Shown here: positions 1 through 10,285 of the stretch, piece after piece
How positions within the stretch are numbered: the first letter of the stretch is position 1
Layout: every line of letters begins with the position of its first letter
Origin: Protopterus annectens
Taxonomy: Eukaryota > Chordata > Ceratodontiformes > Protopteridae
Assembly: GCF_019279795.1 (NCBI RefSeq)
Contig: NC_056750.1
Location: forward strand, 821,608,688 to 821,672,687
Direction: 5' to 3'
Length of the DNA: 64,000 nucleotides
Notes under the pieces: generated by a model
What the model saw: the letters and a program-made list of their open reading frames with translations, nothing else
What the model was told of the DNA's origin: nothing
Database searches by the model: none
Made by a program: the position numbers and the translations under genes

Positions 1-560
1 GAAATTAAATTACTTTCTGGCTAGGCCATAAAAGATGGTATCTTTCAGTTTTCAATGCAGCAAAAGAGACAAACCCCAGGATTCAGCAAGCTGAAATTTC
101 TGTGCAGGAACAGTGTAGCTGTTCCTGCATGGAATAAGGCTGCCAAGCGATCCAGCAAACAGCCAATCTGAAGTGCATGAGCACATACATGCACTGTTCC
201 TGCATGGATACAGCTGCAGAACATTACCTCATTTGCTGGTGAAAAGCATACAAATTAGGTGAATTAGTGATTCACCAAGCCGCCAGGTATCCATGCAAGA
301 ACAGTGTTATTTGCAGAAATGTATTCACTTACTAACTAAATAGATTTCTGCAAATAACAAAACGGAGGCATGACAGCTCTCTAAAATGCATGTGTTACAG
401 TGTTTAGTCATGCCAATGGCCAAATATATGGCCACTGGCATGGAAAACTGTTTTATTTTAATAAAAATCAAATTACTGTTTTGGCCGATCTCAGCCATTT
501 AAGCATAGGGCAGCGTCGCCCAAACAGGATAGTGACAAAAAAAAAAAAAAAAAAAGTAAA
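1..560. repeat. hairpin-rich interspersed repeat (partial)
   Basis: No coding capacity is visible. The stretch holds several consecutive inverted repeats: 103-111 pairs with 121-129 (TGCAGGAAC / GTTCCTGCA), 193-212 pairs with 288-306 almost perfectly (CACTGTTCCTGCATGGATAC), 306-320 pairs with 345-359 (GTTATTTGCAGAAAT), and 409-442 is a near-perfect palindrome around GGCCAAATATATGGCC. A poly-A run follows at about 538-555. This looks like the inside or right half of a non-autonomous element cut by the window edge, with the A-run possibly its tail. The family is not recognised. Confidence 0.5.
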
Positions 561-1180
561 AACTCAATTTTAATGGAAGTCTGCATTTTTCCATTATAGT
601 CTATGGCATACAGAATGAAAACAATACCAGGAAACAGTGGTTGTCAGGGGGAAAGGTCCTGTGTAAGTGCAGTAACTATGGAGTAAGGCAGTGGGGAATG
701 CAAATGAGGGGAAGTTTACTGAATCACAAAAATCTTCTAAGTCCCAAACTGCACTTAATCGTATAGGTGCTCTAGGATGATGATGTAACTAGGAGGAGCA
801 ACAGACATGAAAAAGGGGTGTTTACGGTATGTTGTAAGCACATTGGAGACCTAAAGCAGAGATAAGCTTAGCTAAGCAAGGGTGTGTGTCTGGCTTATTC
901 CATGAACTGAGGAGCGTGTTCATGCCCAGAGGAGGGCCATTTCTTACTGTTTACATAACCTAAATGGCACGCATTTGGTGTAAAAGAAAACAAACAAACA
1001 AAAAAAAACAGAAATAGCAGGACTGTTTACATTTGGGCACCGGTTTGTGCGTCACGCCTTGGGTTAAAAGGGGAGGAAATGCCATTGAGTGTATTTTCCT
1101 GCATGGTGTACAATCTGGTTTGAGGGTTTCCTCTGTTTTTTTCTGCATTTTCTGAGCTAATATACACTACGGAGAGCTTC
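561..1180. other. intergenic, no feature recognised
   Basis: Unique-looking sequence with short A-rich runs (about 990-1010) and no ORF that resembles a protein. It may include the outer 5' part of LINE copy A, but nothing in it proves that. Confidence 0.4.
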
Positions 1181-1189
1181 GAGTAGGTT

Positions 1190-1850
1190 TGCCAGGGTAT
1201 ATAACTGCTAATTACTGACTGTAATTGGTCCTCGTTGTGATCTTAACCAGTCATGCTCCTTTCTTGAGCCCTGGTGTAGGGATTGCACTCTAATAAGCTA
1301 AACATGAAATAAGAGGATTTATCTCCTTTGCAGCTACTGTATTTATTAACCGGTGAGGTTTTATTTAGAATATTGCTTACAGCCTACCGAATGCTTCTAG
1401 TTGGTTTGTCCAGTTATAAATTGGTATTACAGAAGCTAGCGTCTCTCGCTGTGCTCTAAATCAGTTGTGCTCCTATATACTTGCTACCTGGAGAGGTTTT
1501 TTAACTAAATATTTTTCTTACAACCTACCAAGAGCTTCTATTAGGAAGGAATGGTTATTTTAATGTTGATTATGGACCATAGTGTTACTGACAGAAGGAT
1601 AACACTGTAAAATATTAAATACATTAAAGTGGGGTTATTTAAGTGTTAATTATAGTCCATAGCGCTACTCGCTGTGACCTTAAACTAGTCACACTCCTAT
1701 CATGTGCCCTGATATAAGGATATCACTATAATTACAGTAATTCCGTTACAGAGGGGTTTCTCCTCTGCAGCTACTCTACCTGCTAACCAGAAAGGTTTTT
1801 ATTGATTATAGCCTACTTTATAGTGTTCAGGCTCTGAGCGCTGCACTCTT
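1190..1850 (+). repeat. three diverged ~220-bp tandem units, possibly LINE 5'UTR monomers
   Basis: Related blocks recur near 1230, 1450 and 1670, each with the theme CGYTGTGNYCTNAA..CAGTNNNNCTCCT, followed by a partly conserved stretch on ROOT-like words such as GAGGTTTTNTT and AGCCTACC. Spacing is about 220 bp. They lie upstream of LINE copy A in the same orientation, which fits the tandem promoter monomers seen in 5'UTRs of some LINEs. Membership in LINE A is inferred from position only. Confidence 0.4.
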
Positions 1851-3959
1851 TCACCTAATTTAACCTTGGATATTTTTTTAGACACATAAATTTGGCTTTT
1901 TTTCCCAATCTGGGCTAGTATTATTTGACCTGCTTGCTGCAATTGCTCACACATTTTAAACTGGTAGCTGTGTTCTGAAAAGCGCTTCCTGGTCTATGTG
2001 ATATGAAATGCATTTGGGGACAATACTGCTGTTTTAGCACATGTATCATCTTATTTTTATTGTCTGATGTTAAATGTACTTGATTATATTATTGCTGTGC
2101 TAGCCTGTACAAATTACCTAGCTATAAACCACCTTATGCTTTCCCTGTAGTGAAGGCTAACTATTCTATTTAACTGTTTGGGAAAAGGTTTTAAATTAAT
2201 GTCAGGGCTGTATGTGCAGTAGTCCACAGAAAATGTACTACTGAATATAACATTATTTCATGTATATGAAGGTTGTACAAACTGTAAACCTGTTGGGTTC
2301 ATTTTTTTTACCTTTAACTAATCCTTTCATAGGAATTAGGATTTACTTGAATGTGACTATAAATGTTTCTTCTTTTTCCCTATGTGCCACACAATCAGAT
2401 GTTTAGGTATCTAATGCTGCCTATCTGCGTTTTTCACTGTACTGCGTCTTACCCTCCACTCATGTACTGACTTGCACTCCTTCCTTACCATTTCACCTCC
2501 CACCTCTGCATAGACTTTAACCTAGTTGCCATCTTATAATCTTACTTATTTTCTGTCTCTTTTTCAGCATTTCAGTCTTGTGCTTGAGATACAGGCTGCC
2601 CCCTATTCATCAACCTAGCAAGGCAAAGAAATCCTATCTGAACAGGAGGGAATATCCAACTGGAAAATCCTACGTGGACTACCTAGTTTCTCCTTGCTCA
2701 GCCTCACAGTGTAGATGACAACCTACAGTCATTTTAACTATTTAACTAAAATTGTGAGTGCTTTAAAGTTGTACTAATCGTAAGGGCCAGCACACCCGCG
2801 GACCTACCCCAAAGACCATCTATTAATATCCTACTTTTTTCCTCCTTTACCTCCTATACTAGTGAATCTCATGCAATTTCCTATATATACCACTAGAGGG
2901 CAGCAGAACTCAAGGCATGTAAAGCTGTTTCTTACTGCCAGCCAAACTCCTCTAGCCCTGTGTATGAGCCTCTCTCAGTTACCCCTGTTAGTACTCTTAC
3001 TTCAGGTAATTACCCCCAACCCCATGAATGATTGTAAAAAGGAATTTAACCTTGTTAGCCTTAAATATAAATAAACCAGACAGCTTATTCTATTACCACT
3101 TACTACTACAGTTATAGAACTATTTAATTAACTCTCTAAATAACCTTACTTTTCCTGCTATAGAACTCTTTAATTTTACCTCTTCCCCTACCCATCTATA
3201 CTAAAAGCTCACCCTCTTATGTCTTATGTTAAGTAAATAAAGAAAGTGCCTCTTACATACTCCAAGCTTGTAGAACACAGTCTCACTGTATAACTGATTG
3301 CCCCTCAGCCTCTCTCAGCTGTGACCCACTCCGTTCGCCCTCACTCCGCTCCCCTACCCTACCCCCAATTCCCAACCACCCCAGTGGTCGTAAACTTATA
3401 CTTCTTCAACCATACCCTCTCTCCCATCCAACCAATCCCATTCACCATCCTTCTCACAAAATTAACCACACCCATATATCATTTTTCTATCAGTGACAAT
3501 AACCCAAGTATTTTACTATATCCCTTTCCTTCTAGCTAACAAGTATTAGTTCCCCTCTCTAAACGCTCTTCTTATCCAATACCACCTTTTTTAATTTTAG
3601 ACTTAACTCCTAAAACTTCTTATACATATCTCAACAAGATGCCTTTAGTAGTAAAAACTAAAATAACCAAATCAATACTCATAGCTTTAATTTCAATTGC
3701 CCTCACCTCTACCTACCTCATCACCTCCTTTGAAAAACTGTACTATTACCATTTTACTCTCTAAAACAAACAGCAATACATACTCCCATACTCCCTAATA
3801 TTTAAACTAATATCACTTCCGTTCCCACCTATCTGCTACCTAAATACCATACACTCTCCCACATTAAATACAATAAACCCACAGTAAAGAAAGTAAAATA
3901 TCAAACCAATTTTATAAATACTTCTACAATTAAACTAAGTAATCCCTCCTTAAAAGACA

Positions 3960-4985
3960 GTGACATCCACCCTAACCCTGGCCCTACCAATCCTGCTACC
4001 CAAATAACCCACCCTAAACTCCCTTACTCTTTTTTAATAGGACACCTAAATATCCGCAGTATTAGTAACAAAGTAGCCCATCTCCACGCCCTTCTAGAAA
4101 TTCACTGCTTTGACATCTTCTGCCTGACAGAAATGTGGTTAAAACCAGACACCAAAGACAATGAAATCATCCCCCAAGGATATAATATATTAAGACAAGA
4201 CCAAATAAAAAGCAAGGGTGGGGGGAGTAGCAGTTCTTTTCAAAGATGGACTTCAAATCTCCACTTTACCATATAACCCACCTCAGCATAGTAAGGCAGA
4301 CGTCCTTATCACCAGATTTCAAATCAACCAAAATAAATCTTTATATATCATCTGTATCTACCTACCCCCCCCCCCCAGTAATAATATCAATACTATAGAG
4401 GATATTCTAAGCTGGGTGTCCTCAACTTACCCCCAAGAAACAATAATACTTGGTGATTTTAATACTGACTGGAAAGTTGTTAACACTGATAATCCTACCT
4501 CACATATCAACCTTCACGGCTTTAGTCAAACTATCACCTCCACAACTAGAATCAATAAACCAAATAAGAAAGAGAGCACCTTAGACTGGATACTTATAAA
4601 TAAACAGAAACAAGCTTACAAGGTAGGAACTCTGCCAGACGATGTAAGCGATCATTCTTTGACCTACATCCTAAGGCAAACAAATTATATCTCTACCCCC
4701 CCCCCCCACATATTGGATTGCACGTACCAACACTTTAAACCAGTACTATTCCAGAATGAACTTAGAGCCTGTGACTGGAACCCTTTAAAAACTCTACCAC
4801 TTGAAGAAGCTGTTAAATACCTAAACTCTAAATTCTTATCGATCCTTGATAAGCACGCACCCAAACGGTCCATTAGAATGAAGTCCAAACCTGTCCCCTG
4901 GCTTTTTAAAGAAACCAGACAGAAAATTTTACTTAGGAACAAGTCTTGGGCTAAATGGAGAGCTAACAAAAATATCTCAGATTAA
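3960..4985 (+). pseudogene. LINE endonuclease domain, copy A
   Basis: Apurinic/apyrimidinic-type endonuclease of the retrotransposon, which nicks genomic DNA to prime reverse transcription. After the DIHPNPGP peptide come HLNIRSISNK (Asn in motif I), FCLTEMWLKPD (the catalytic Glu motif) and, in another frame from about 4218, GVAVLF, IICIYLPP, IILGDFNTDW (GDFN motif), LDWILIN and VSDHSL (SDH motif with the catalytic Asp-His). The frame change falls in a G-run at about 4215-4225 and is a likely indel. The frame ends at 4985, after which several stops separate it from the RT. All recognisable catalytic motifs are still present, so the decay is by indel and stop rather than loss of active-site residues. 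Confidence 0.85.
3962..3985 (+). other. 2A-like DIHPNPGP peptide, LINE copy A
   Basis: The eight codons read DIHPNPGP just before the endonuclease domain. The C-terminal NPGP matches the core of 2A ribosome-skipping peptides (consensus DxExNPGP), with His in place of the usual Glu. The same peptide occurs at the same place in copy B (16402-16425). Whether it drives skipping is unknown. Confidence 0.5.
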
Positions 4986-5115
4986 CAAACTTTTAGGCAG
5001 TTGAGAAATAGTACAAAAAAGGCAATACTTACAGACAAAAAGAACTACTACTGTAAACTACAGCAAAATCACCAAAACAATCCCCAGAAGTTCTGGTTTT
5101 AGTATAAATAAACTC

Positions 5116-6560
5116 TTGTTCCCAGGCCACTCGCATACACTTACCCCGTCTCAGGCCAAACAAAATACCCCCCACCAAACTGCAAATACCTTCAATACCT
5201 TCTTCACAGAGACCATACAATCACTAGCCAGTCAACTAGTCCCTGACAACTCAAGCCTCCCCACCACCATACCTGGCACTCTACCAACATTCCATCTGCA
5301 ACCCATCTCAACCACTCTCATCTACAAATTCATCCAAAAACTTAAACCTTGTACTCATTCTGCTAACCAGCTACCATCTGAATACCTGCAAAAAGCAGCC
5401 AAAGTAATATCTTATCCCATATCCATCCTCATAAATGGAACCATTAAAGAATGAATCATTCCAGATATCTGGAAAATCTCCCATATTATCCCCCTACACA
5501 AAGGGGGTACCTTAAATGATTATTCTAACTACCGGCCAATAGCTCTATTATCACCCTTAACAAAAATTATGGAAAAATGCATTCACCAACAACTATTAAA
5601 CCATTTATCTCAACATAACATCATAGCAAACTGCCAGCATGGCTTTACGCCATCCAATAGCACCACAACTGCCCTATTATCCTTTACAGAAGCCATCAAT
5701 AGAAATCATAATAAAAACAACCTCTCTTCTGCACTCTTTATTGACCTGTCAAAAGTGTTTGACATGGTAAACCATGCCCTTCTTATCAACATTCTTGAAT
5801 CCCTTTCCCTTGACTGTCTGGCAGTTAAATGGCTCAAGTCCTACCTTACCAATAGGCAACAGGAAGTTCTCTGGGAAAATAATATATCATCCCTTCTGCC
5901 AGTCACCCTCGGAGTCCCTCAGGGCTCTATTCTAGGTCCACTTTTTTTCTCACTGTTTATCAATGACCTCCATGTAGCTATTCCACAAGCCACCTGCATT
6001 CAATATGCAGATGATTCTACACTAGTATGTTCAGCAAACTCCCCATCTGATCTACATTCTCTAACACAGAATGTATTTAACATAGTTGAATCATGGTTCA
6101 CAAAATGTTGCCTCCTTCTCAATGCTAAAAAAACTAAGCTCCTTCTCTTTACACCTACCAGTAAGTCCTCCCCCATAGATTTCTCTGTCATCTCCAATAA
6201 TGACACAATTATATTCCATGACTCTACCACTAAATTGTTAGGAATTACTATTGACAATAACCTTACATTTGACAGCCACATAAATAACATCATAAAAACT
6301 GTCAACAGAAAAATAGGCTCCTTATATAGAATTAAACCTTTCCTAACGCCAATAGCCAGAACTAAGATTGCACACTCCCATTTAATTTCAACTCTTCTGT
6401 ATGCCTTACCCATATATACTAAAGAAAAATAATCTTATCAAACTAACTAACTCCTATAATAACATCGCCAGATTTGCCACCGGCAATCCCTTTAGAACTC
6501 ACCACTGTCTGAATCTAATGCAGCTAGGCTGGCTTGAATTTCAAAACCAACTGAAAGTCT
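5116..6560 (+). pseudogene. LINE reverse transcriptase, copy A
   Basis: Reverse transcriptase of an L2/CR1-type LINE. In one frame from 5116 it shows IPDIWKISHIIPLHKGG, YRPIALLS, QHGFTPSNSTTTALL, LFIDLSKVFDMV (first catalytic Asp), GVPQGSILGP and IQYADDSTLV (the YADD box, about 6001-6012). A single TGA at about 5452-5454 interrupts the frame between the thumb-proximal finger region and the YRPI motif. The frame ends at 6432, but a shifted frame continues with FATGNPFRTHHCLNLMQLGWLE, the conserved C-terminal region. The element therefore carried a complete RT that has since gained one stop and one frameshift. Confidence 0.9.
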
Positions 6561-7283
6561 CCCAACAAGATATTTTATAAACCTAACAGCACTCCTATAC
6601 TCTCCAATGTCATAATTCCCTACAAAAATTTAAATTCTCTACGCTCTTCCAGCAAACTTCTTGTTAGCATAAACAACATGGCTGGAGTTTCTCTGTTTTC
6701 CAACTCTGTGGGAAAAAACTGGAACCTACTGCCTAATGAACTAACTTTAATTTCTTCACTGCCTCTCTTTAAACAAAACCTCAGATGACACCTCAAAACA
6801 CATCGGTTATGCCCCTGTAGCAACCCTGATTAACCTTCTGCTTCACTACAGATATTTTCTCCTCTTGAACCACTACTTAATTCACATTCCTTGAAGCAGG
6901 ACTGTAACTGCTGAACAGAATTCAACATACTGGTGTAATCTATCCTGCTTGATGCTCTGAAAGTCTCTATCCTGTTTGATGCGCTGATAGTCCACATGAA
7001 TCACACTGCATAATGAATTATAATGTACATATTGTCACCTTTACTATTGTAAATACCTACTTTACTTTTTTATTACTTCCTGTATTTTTTAGTATTCTTA
7101 TTACTTCCTGTATTTTTAGTAATCTTCTATTGAAATCCTTTCATTTACTATGTATTAATATTGATTTTTAATTTCAATTTTTATTTGTTGCCACTGGAGC
7201 TTTTCTCCCCGGGCCTCTACTTTAGACTAGCCCGGTTAACAAATGTCAAATAAAAAATGGGAAGAAAAAAAAAAAAAAAAAAA

Positions 7284-7539
7284 CAGGAAAATAGCAGAAT
7301 TCAAGCAATCAATTACAAACATAGCTGGCGGGTGGAATGTATCATAGTCAGCCAATCATACAGGCAGTATCTGCAGTACAACAGTATAAAGTATGGAAAC
7401 ACCTCACAGGCTGGATTTTCCCATAAACTCTGCACCACTGGTGTACACGTGGGGGAATTTTAACTGGAAAAAATGTAAGGGGCTGCCATTGTTTTGATCC
7501 ATCAGTATGTGCTAGAGGCTGACGGCGGAGAGGAGGATA
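7284..7539. other. flank of Harbinger relic, nothing further recognised
   Basis: Sequence between the A-tail of LINE copy A and the transposase relic. It probably belongs to the Harbinger element (5' end and leader), but I could not identify a terminal inverted repeat or a three-base target duplication. Confidence 0.3.
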
Positions 7540-8612
7540 ATGCTGACAACCGCCACAGACCAAGGAGGAGGAGAAAGAGTGTTCAGACCCAGGGTAACTT
7601 ACCAGAGGCTACATGATCTGGAGATAGTAGAGCACAGGGTGGACAGAGACATACTTCCACAAATCACCGAGCTCTGCTTGCCTCAACTCAGACCTAGAAC
7701 GAACAGATGGGAACCCATCCCAGTGGATACCAAGGTATGTGTAGCCTTAAGAATTCTAGCTACAGGTACTTTCCAAAGACCTACATGGGGACATTCATGG
7801 GGGTCTCACAGGCATCTGCATCCAGGGTACTCCACCAGTTCCTGGATGCCATGCTACCACATGCCGGTGAGCACATTTACTTCAACACCCGTGAGGAGAG
7901 GACCAGCAATATGCATCCCTTCCACCGTGTAGCAGAATACCCGGAGGTACTGGGTGCCATAGACTGCACACACATCCGCATCAAAGCACCACCCAGTGAA
8001 CAGGGTAGGGTCTACATAAACTGCAAGTGATACCCTTCCATCAACTGCTAGGTTGTGTGCAATGCCCAGGGCATCATGAATGTGTGTGTTGGCAGTCCTG
8101 AAAGTTATCATGACTCCCACATCTGGCATTCATCACAACTGTACCAGACATTTGCCAGTGGGGGTATCCCATATGGCCATCTGGTGGGGGATGCTGGCTA
8201 TGCACTGGAGCCATGGATGATGACACCCATCAGAAATCCACACACACCCACACAAGAATGCCATAATGAGGTACACGCACAAACCAGGATCATTATAGAC
8301 CATGTGTTTGGGATGCTCAAGTCATGGTTCCACTGCCTTGACATATCTTGTGGAACCTTGCAGTACTCTCCAGTCACATGTGCACACATGTTCATAGTAC
8401 ATGCCATGCTACACAATATGATCCTGTGGAAACAGCTGCAGCAGGAACAGCACAGGGAAGGGCCACACAGCCCACCACCATTGCCAAGGTCCCCACAGGC
8501 ACAGAGGGATTCACAGAAGGAGACCCCTGAGCCTGGTCCAGTAGGCAGGTGGAGGCATGCCCAGAATGCTCAGGCCTTGGCAAAGAGGCAATTCATAGCA
8601 CACACACACTGA
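7540..8612 (+). pseudogene. PIF/Harbinger transposase (HARBI1-like), degenerate
   Basis: A DDE-type transposase relic. The N-terminal part (7540 to about 7790, RVFRPRVTYQRLHDLE..LRILATGTFQ) is in one frame and the rest in another. MGVSQASASRVLHQFLDA is the helix-turn-helix that precedes the catalytic domain; GAIDCTHI holds the first Asp (7962-7964), GDAGYAL the second (8190-8192), and RIIIDHVFGMLKSWF is the third-motif helix. In the family this last motif has Glu (IExxFGxLK); here it is Asp (8298-8300). In-frame TGA (8028-8030) and TAG (8049-8051) lie in the segment equivalent to KGYHSINCQ. The C-terminus HAMLHNM is family-typical. Frameshift, two stops and the E-to-D change mean it is inactive. 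Confidence 0.9.
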
Positions 8613-9540
8613 CACTGTAGGAGCCCCAGGGACTGACACCTCTCTCTTATTTGCACACACAGTAAAATGGATGACATACACATCACATTACCTGTAACTT
8701 ACCATGTATAGGCAGTGTACTGTGTGCATCCAACATAGGCGGCCCTCAAGCACCACCCTCACAACTGCCCCAAACACAAAGTAAGTCAGTCTTCTTAACA
8801 ATAAATGAATGGATTAGTATGTTTTGCTAGCATATATATGGTAATGCAGCATACATGCAAGGGAATGGGGTGGCCTACTGGGAAAGCAGCACACAACTGA
8901 CAGCTATGTGGGACACCAGGAAATGTCTGGCCAAAACTGGCCTCCACACACTATGCAGTAGTAGCCAAGGTGGCAAATCCCACTGCAGTATGTGTGTGGG
9001 GACAACTAACTGGGGGGTCATAGGTCACAGGCATGGATGTCAGGGTGGGGGTCTTATAACTACCCCTCACACCCACAGAGCAAGTTAGCTGTAGAAAACA
9101 ACAGAGAAATGTCTGGTAAAGGCACACAAATGGTGGCAATGTTGAATTACCCCACTACACTCACACAGTGATAACACATCAAGACCTGCAGTTGCAGTAA
9201 GGCTATGAAGGGTAAGGAGTCTGAAACTCAAATGTATCCCAGTACAATCTGACCTGGGTCCTTTACATATATGCCTCTTGTCCCCAAGACAGGGCACAAT
9301 AGTATGGTAAATGGAGCCAAAATGTAAAGCAAATATCAGCACAGTCTGTGCAAATGTCTACAGTTGACAGGTGTGCCCCCCATATACCCACACAAATGCA
9401 GTAACATGCATGCTTGCAGGGGAAATAGCAGTATAGCACACATTTGCAAAGCTGTACCTATACATAAAAAAACATGTTGCCTGTCCATAATATGCAGGGG
9501 TCAATGAGCTATGTGTATGTGTGGTTAAATCCCCTACACT
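8613..9540. other. non-coding, probably remainder of the Harbinger element
   Basis: No protein-like ORF. Short words such as ACACACAC and TGTGTGTGGG recur, and the base composition resembles 7300-8600. The boundary with LINE copy B is not sharp. Confidence 0.3.
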
Positions 9541-9997
9541 GCATGTGGCTGCTGAGCATCCCTGGCCTCTGTCGTCCTATTCACTCTCTGTTCAAACTAC
9601 TTTTACCTAATCTTTCTGCTACCAGTCATGCCCTGCTGGACATCCAAGACCTACCAAACTCACCTACCTTACCCTGTTTGTCTAACTCCCACCTGGAAAA
9701 CCAAGGTATTCCCTGAACTGAACTCCACGATACAAGAAAGTATGTTAAATGAGGTTCTACCTCCCTCTACATCTATGTGATATTGTTGTATAACTTGCTA
9801 GGTGTCTAGTATTAACCCGCCAGAACAGCCAGCAGCCATACCCCCTCTGCTTTGCTTTGCTCTACTCTGAACTCCCCCTTACCCATGTTATTATAGCCTT
9901 TCTCTCCTTCAAGCTTTCACTTCTGAGCTCTTTTTCTTACCTCCAGCCTTCTACTGTGGCTGCCACTTTATGTATTTTCAGGATGTTCTTCATCTCA

Positions 9998-10153
9998 CAT
10001 TGCTGCAGTCCTTACATATGGGTAGTCTGCTGTCCTCGGTCGGCCCGAATACCAAAGTATTAGGCTGACGTCGGTCAAGGCGCTTAAAACTGACATCAGG
10101 ACGTCAGGGTACAAAAGCGCATGACCGACGTCATTTCCCCAGTCTTTTTTGCC
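9998..10153 (+). repeat. DIRS left inverted terminal repeat
   Basis: Reverse-complementary to 15263-15419 with few mismatches, from ACATTGCTGCAG to CAGTCTTTTTTGCC. It contains several palindromic GACGTC words. The unique left outer end, GTTCTTCATCTC (9985-9996), is copied in the internal complementary region rather than in the right repeat. Confidence 0.93.
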
Positions 10154-10285
10154 GCATGGTCCGATGCAGAAGCAGCGTTGCAAGTGCCGTTCGGCGTTCT
10201 GAAATTTTTCGAATTCGGAGTTTCAGACCGAATCCAAGTTGGCTAAGTACCCCATTGGGGATTATTTTGGTTTTTTCTTGCCTCA

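Larger units (their letters stand above)
2540..7283 (+). mobile_element. L2/CR1-type LINE, copy A (broken, near full length)
   Basis: A non-LTR retrotransposon with, in order, a pyrimidine-rich 5' leader (to about 3900), a DIHPNPGP peptide, an apurinic-type endonuclease (3990-4985), a reverse transcriptase (5116-6560) and a 3' tail with the block GGAGCTTTTCTCCCCGGGCC at about 7197, ending in AAATAAAAAATGGG and an A-run at 7265-7283. The leader at 3321-3450 aligns by eye with 15742-15880 of copy B, so both copies belong to one family. The RT has the GVPQGSILGP and YADD motifs typical of the L2/CR1 group. Stops and frameshifts make it inactive. The exact 5' end is uncertain; it could lie upstream at about 1190. 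Confidence 0.85.

Noticed and set aside
7200..7283. Poly-A tail of a processed host pseudogene
   Set aside because: The upstream sequence is the conserved LINE 3' block, so the A-run belongs to LINE copy A.
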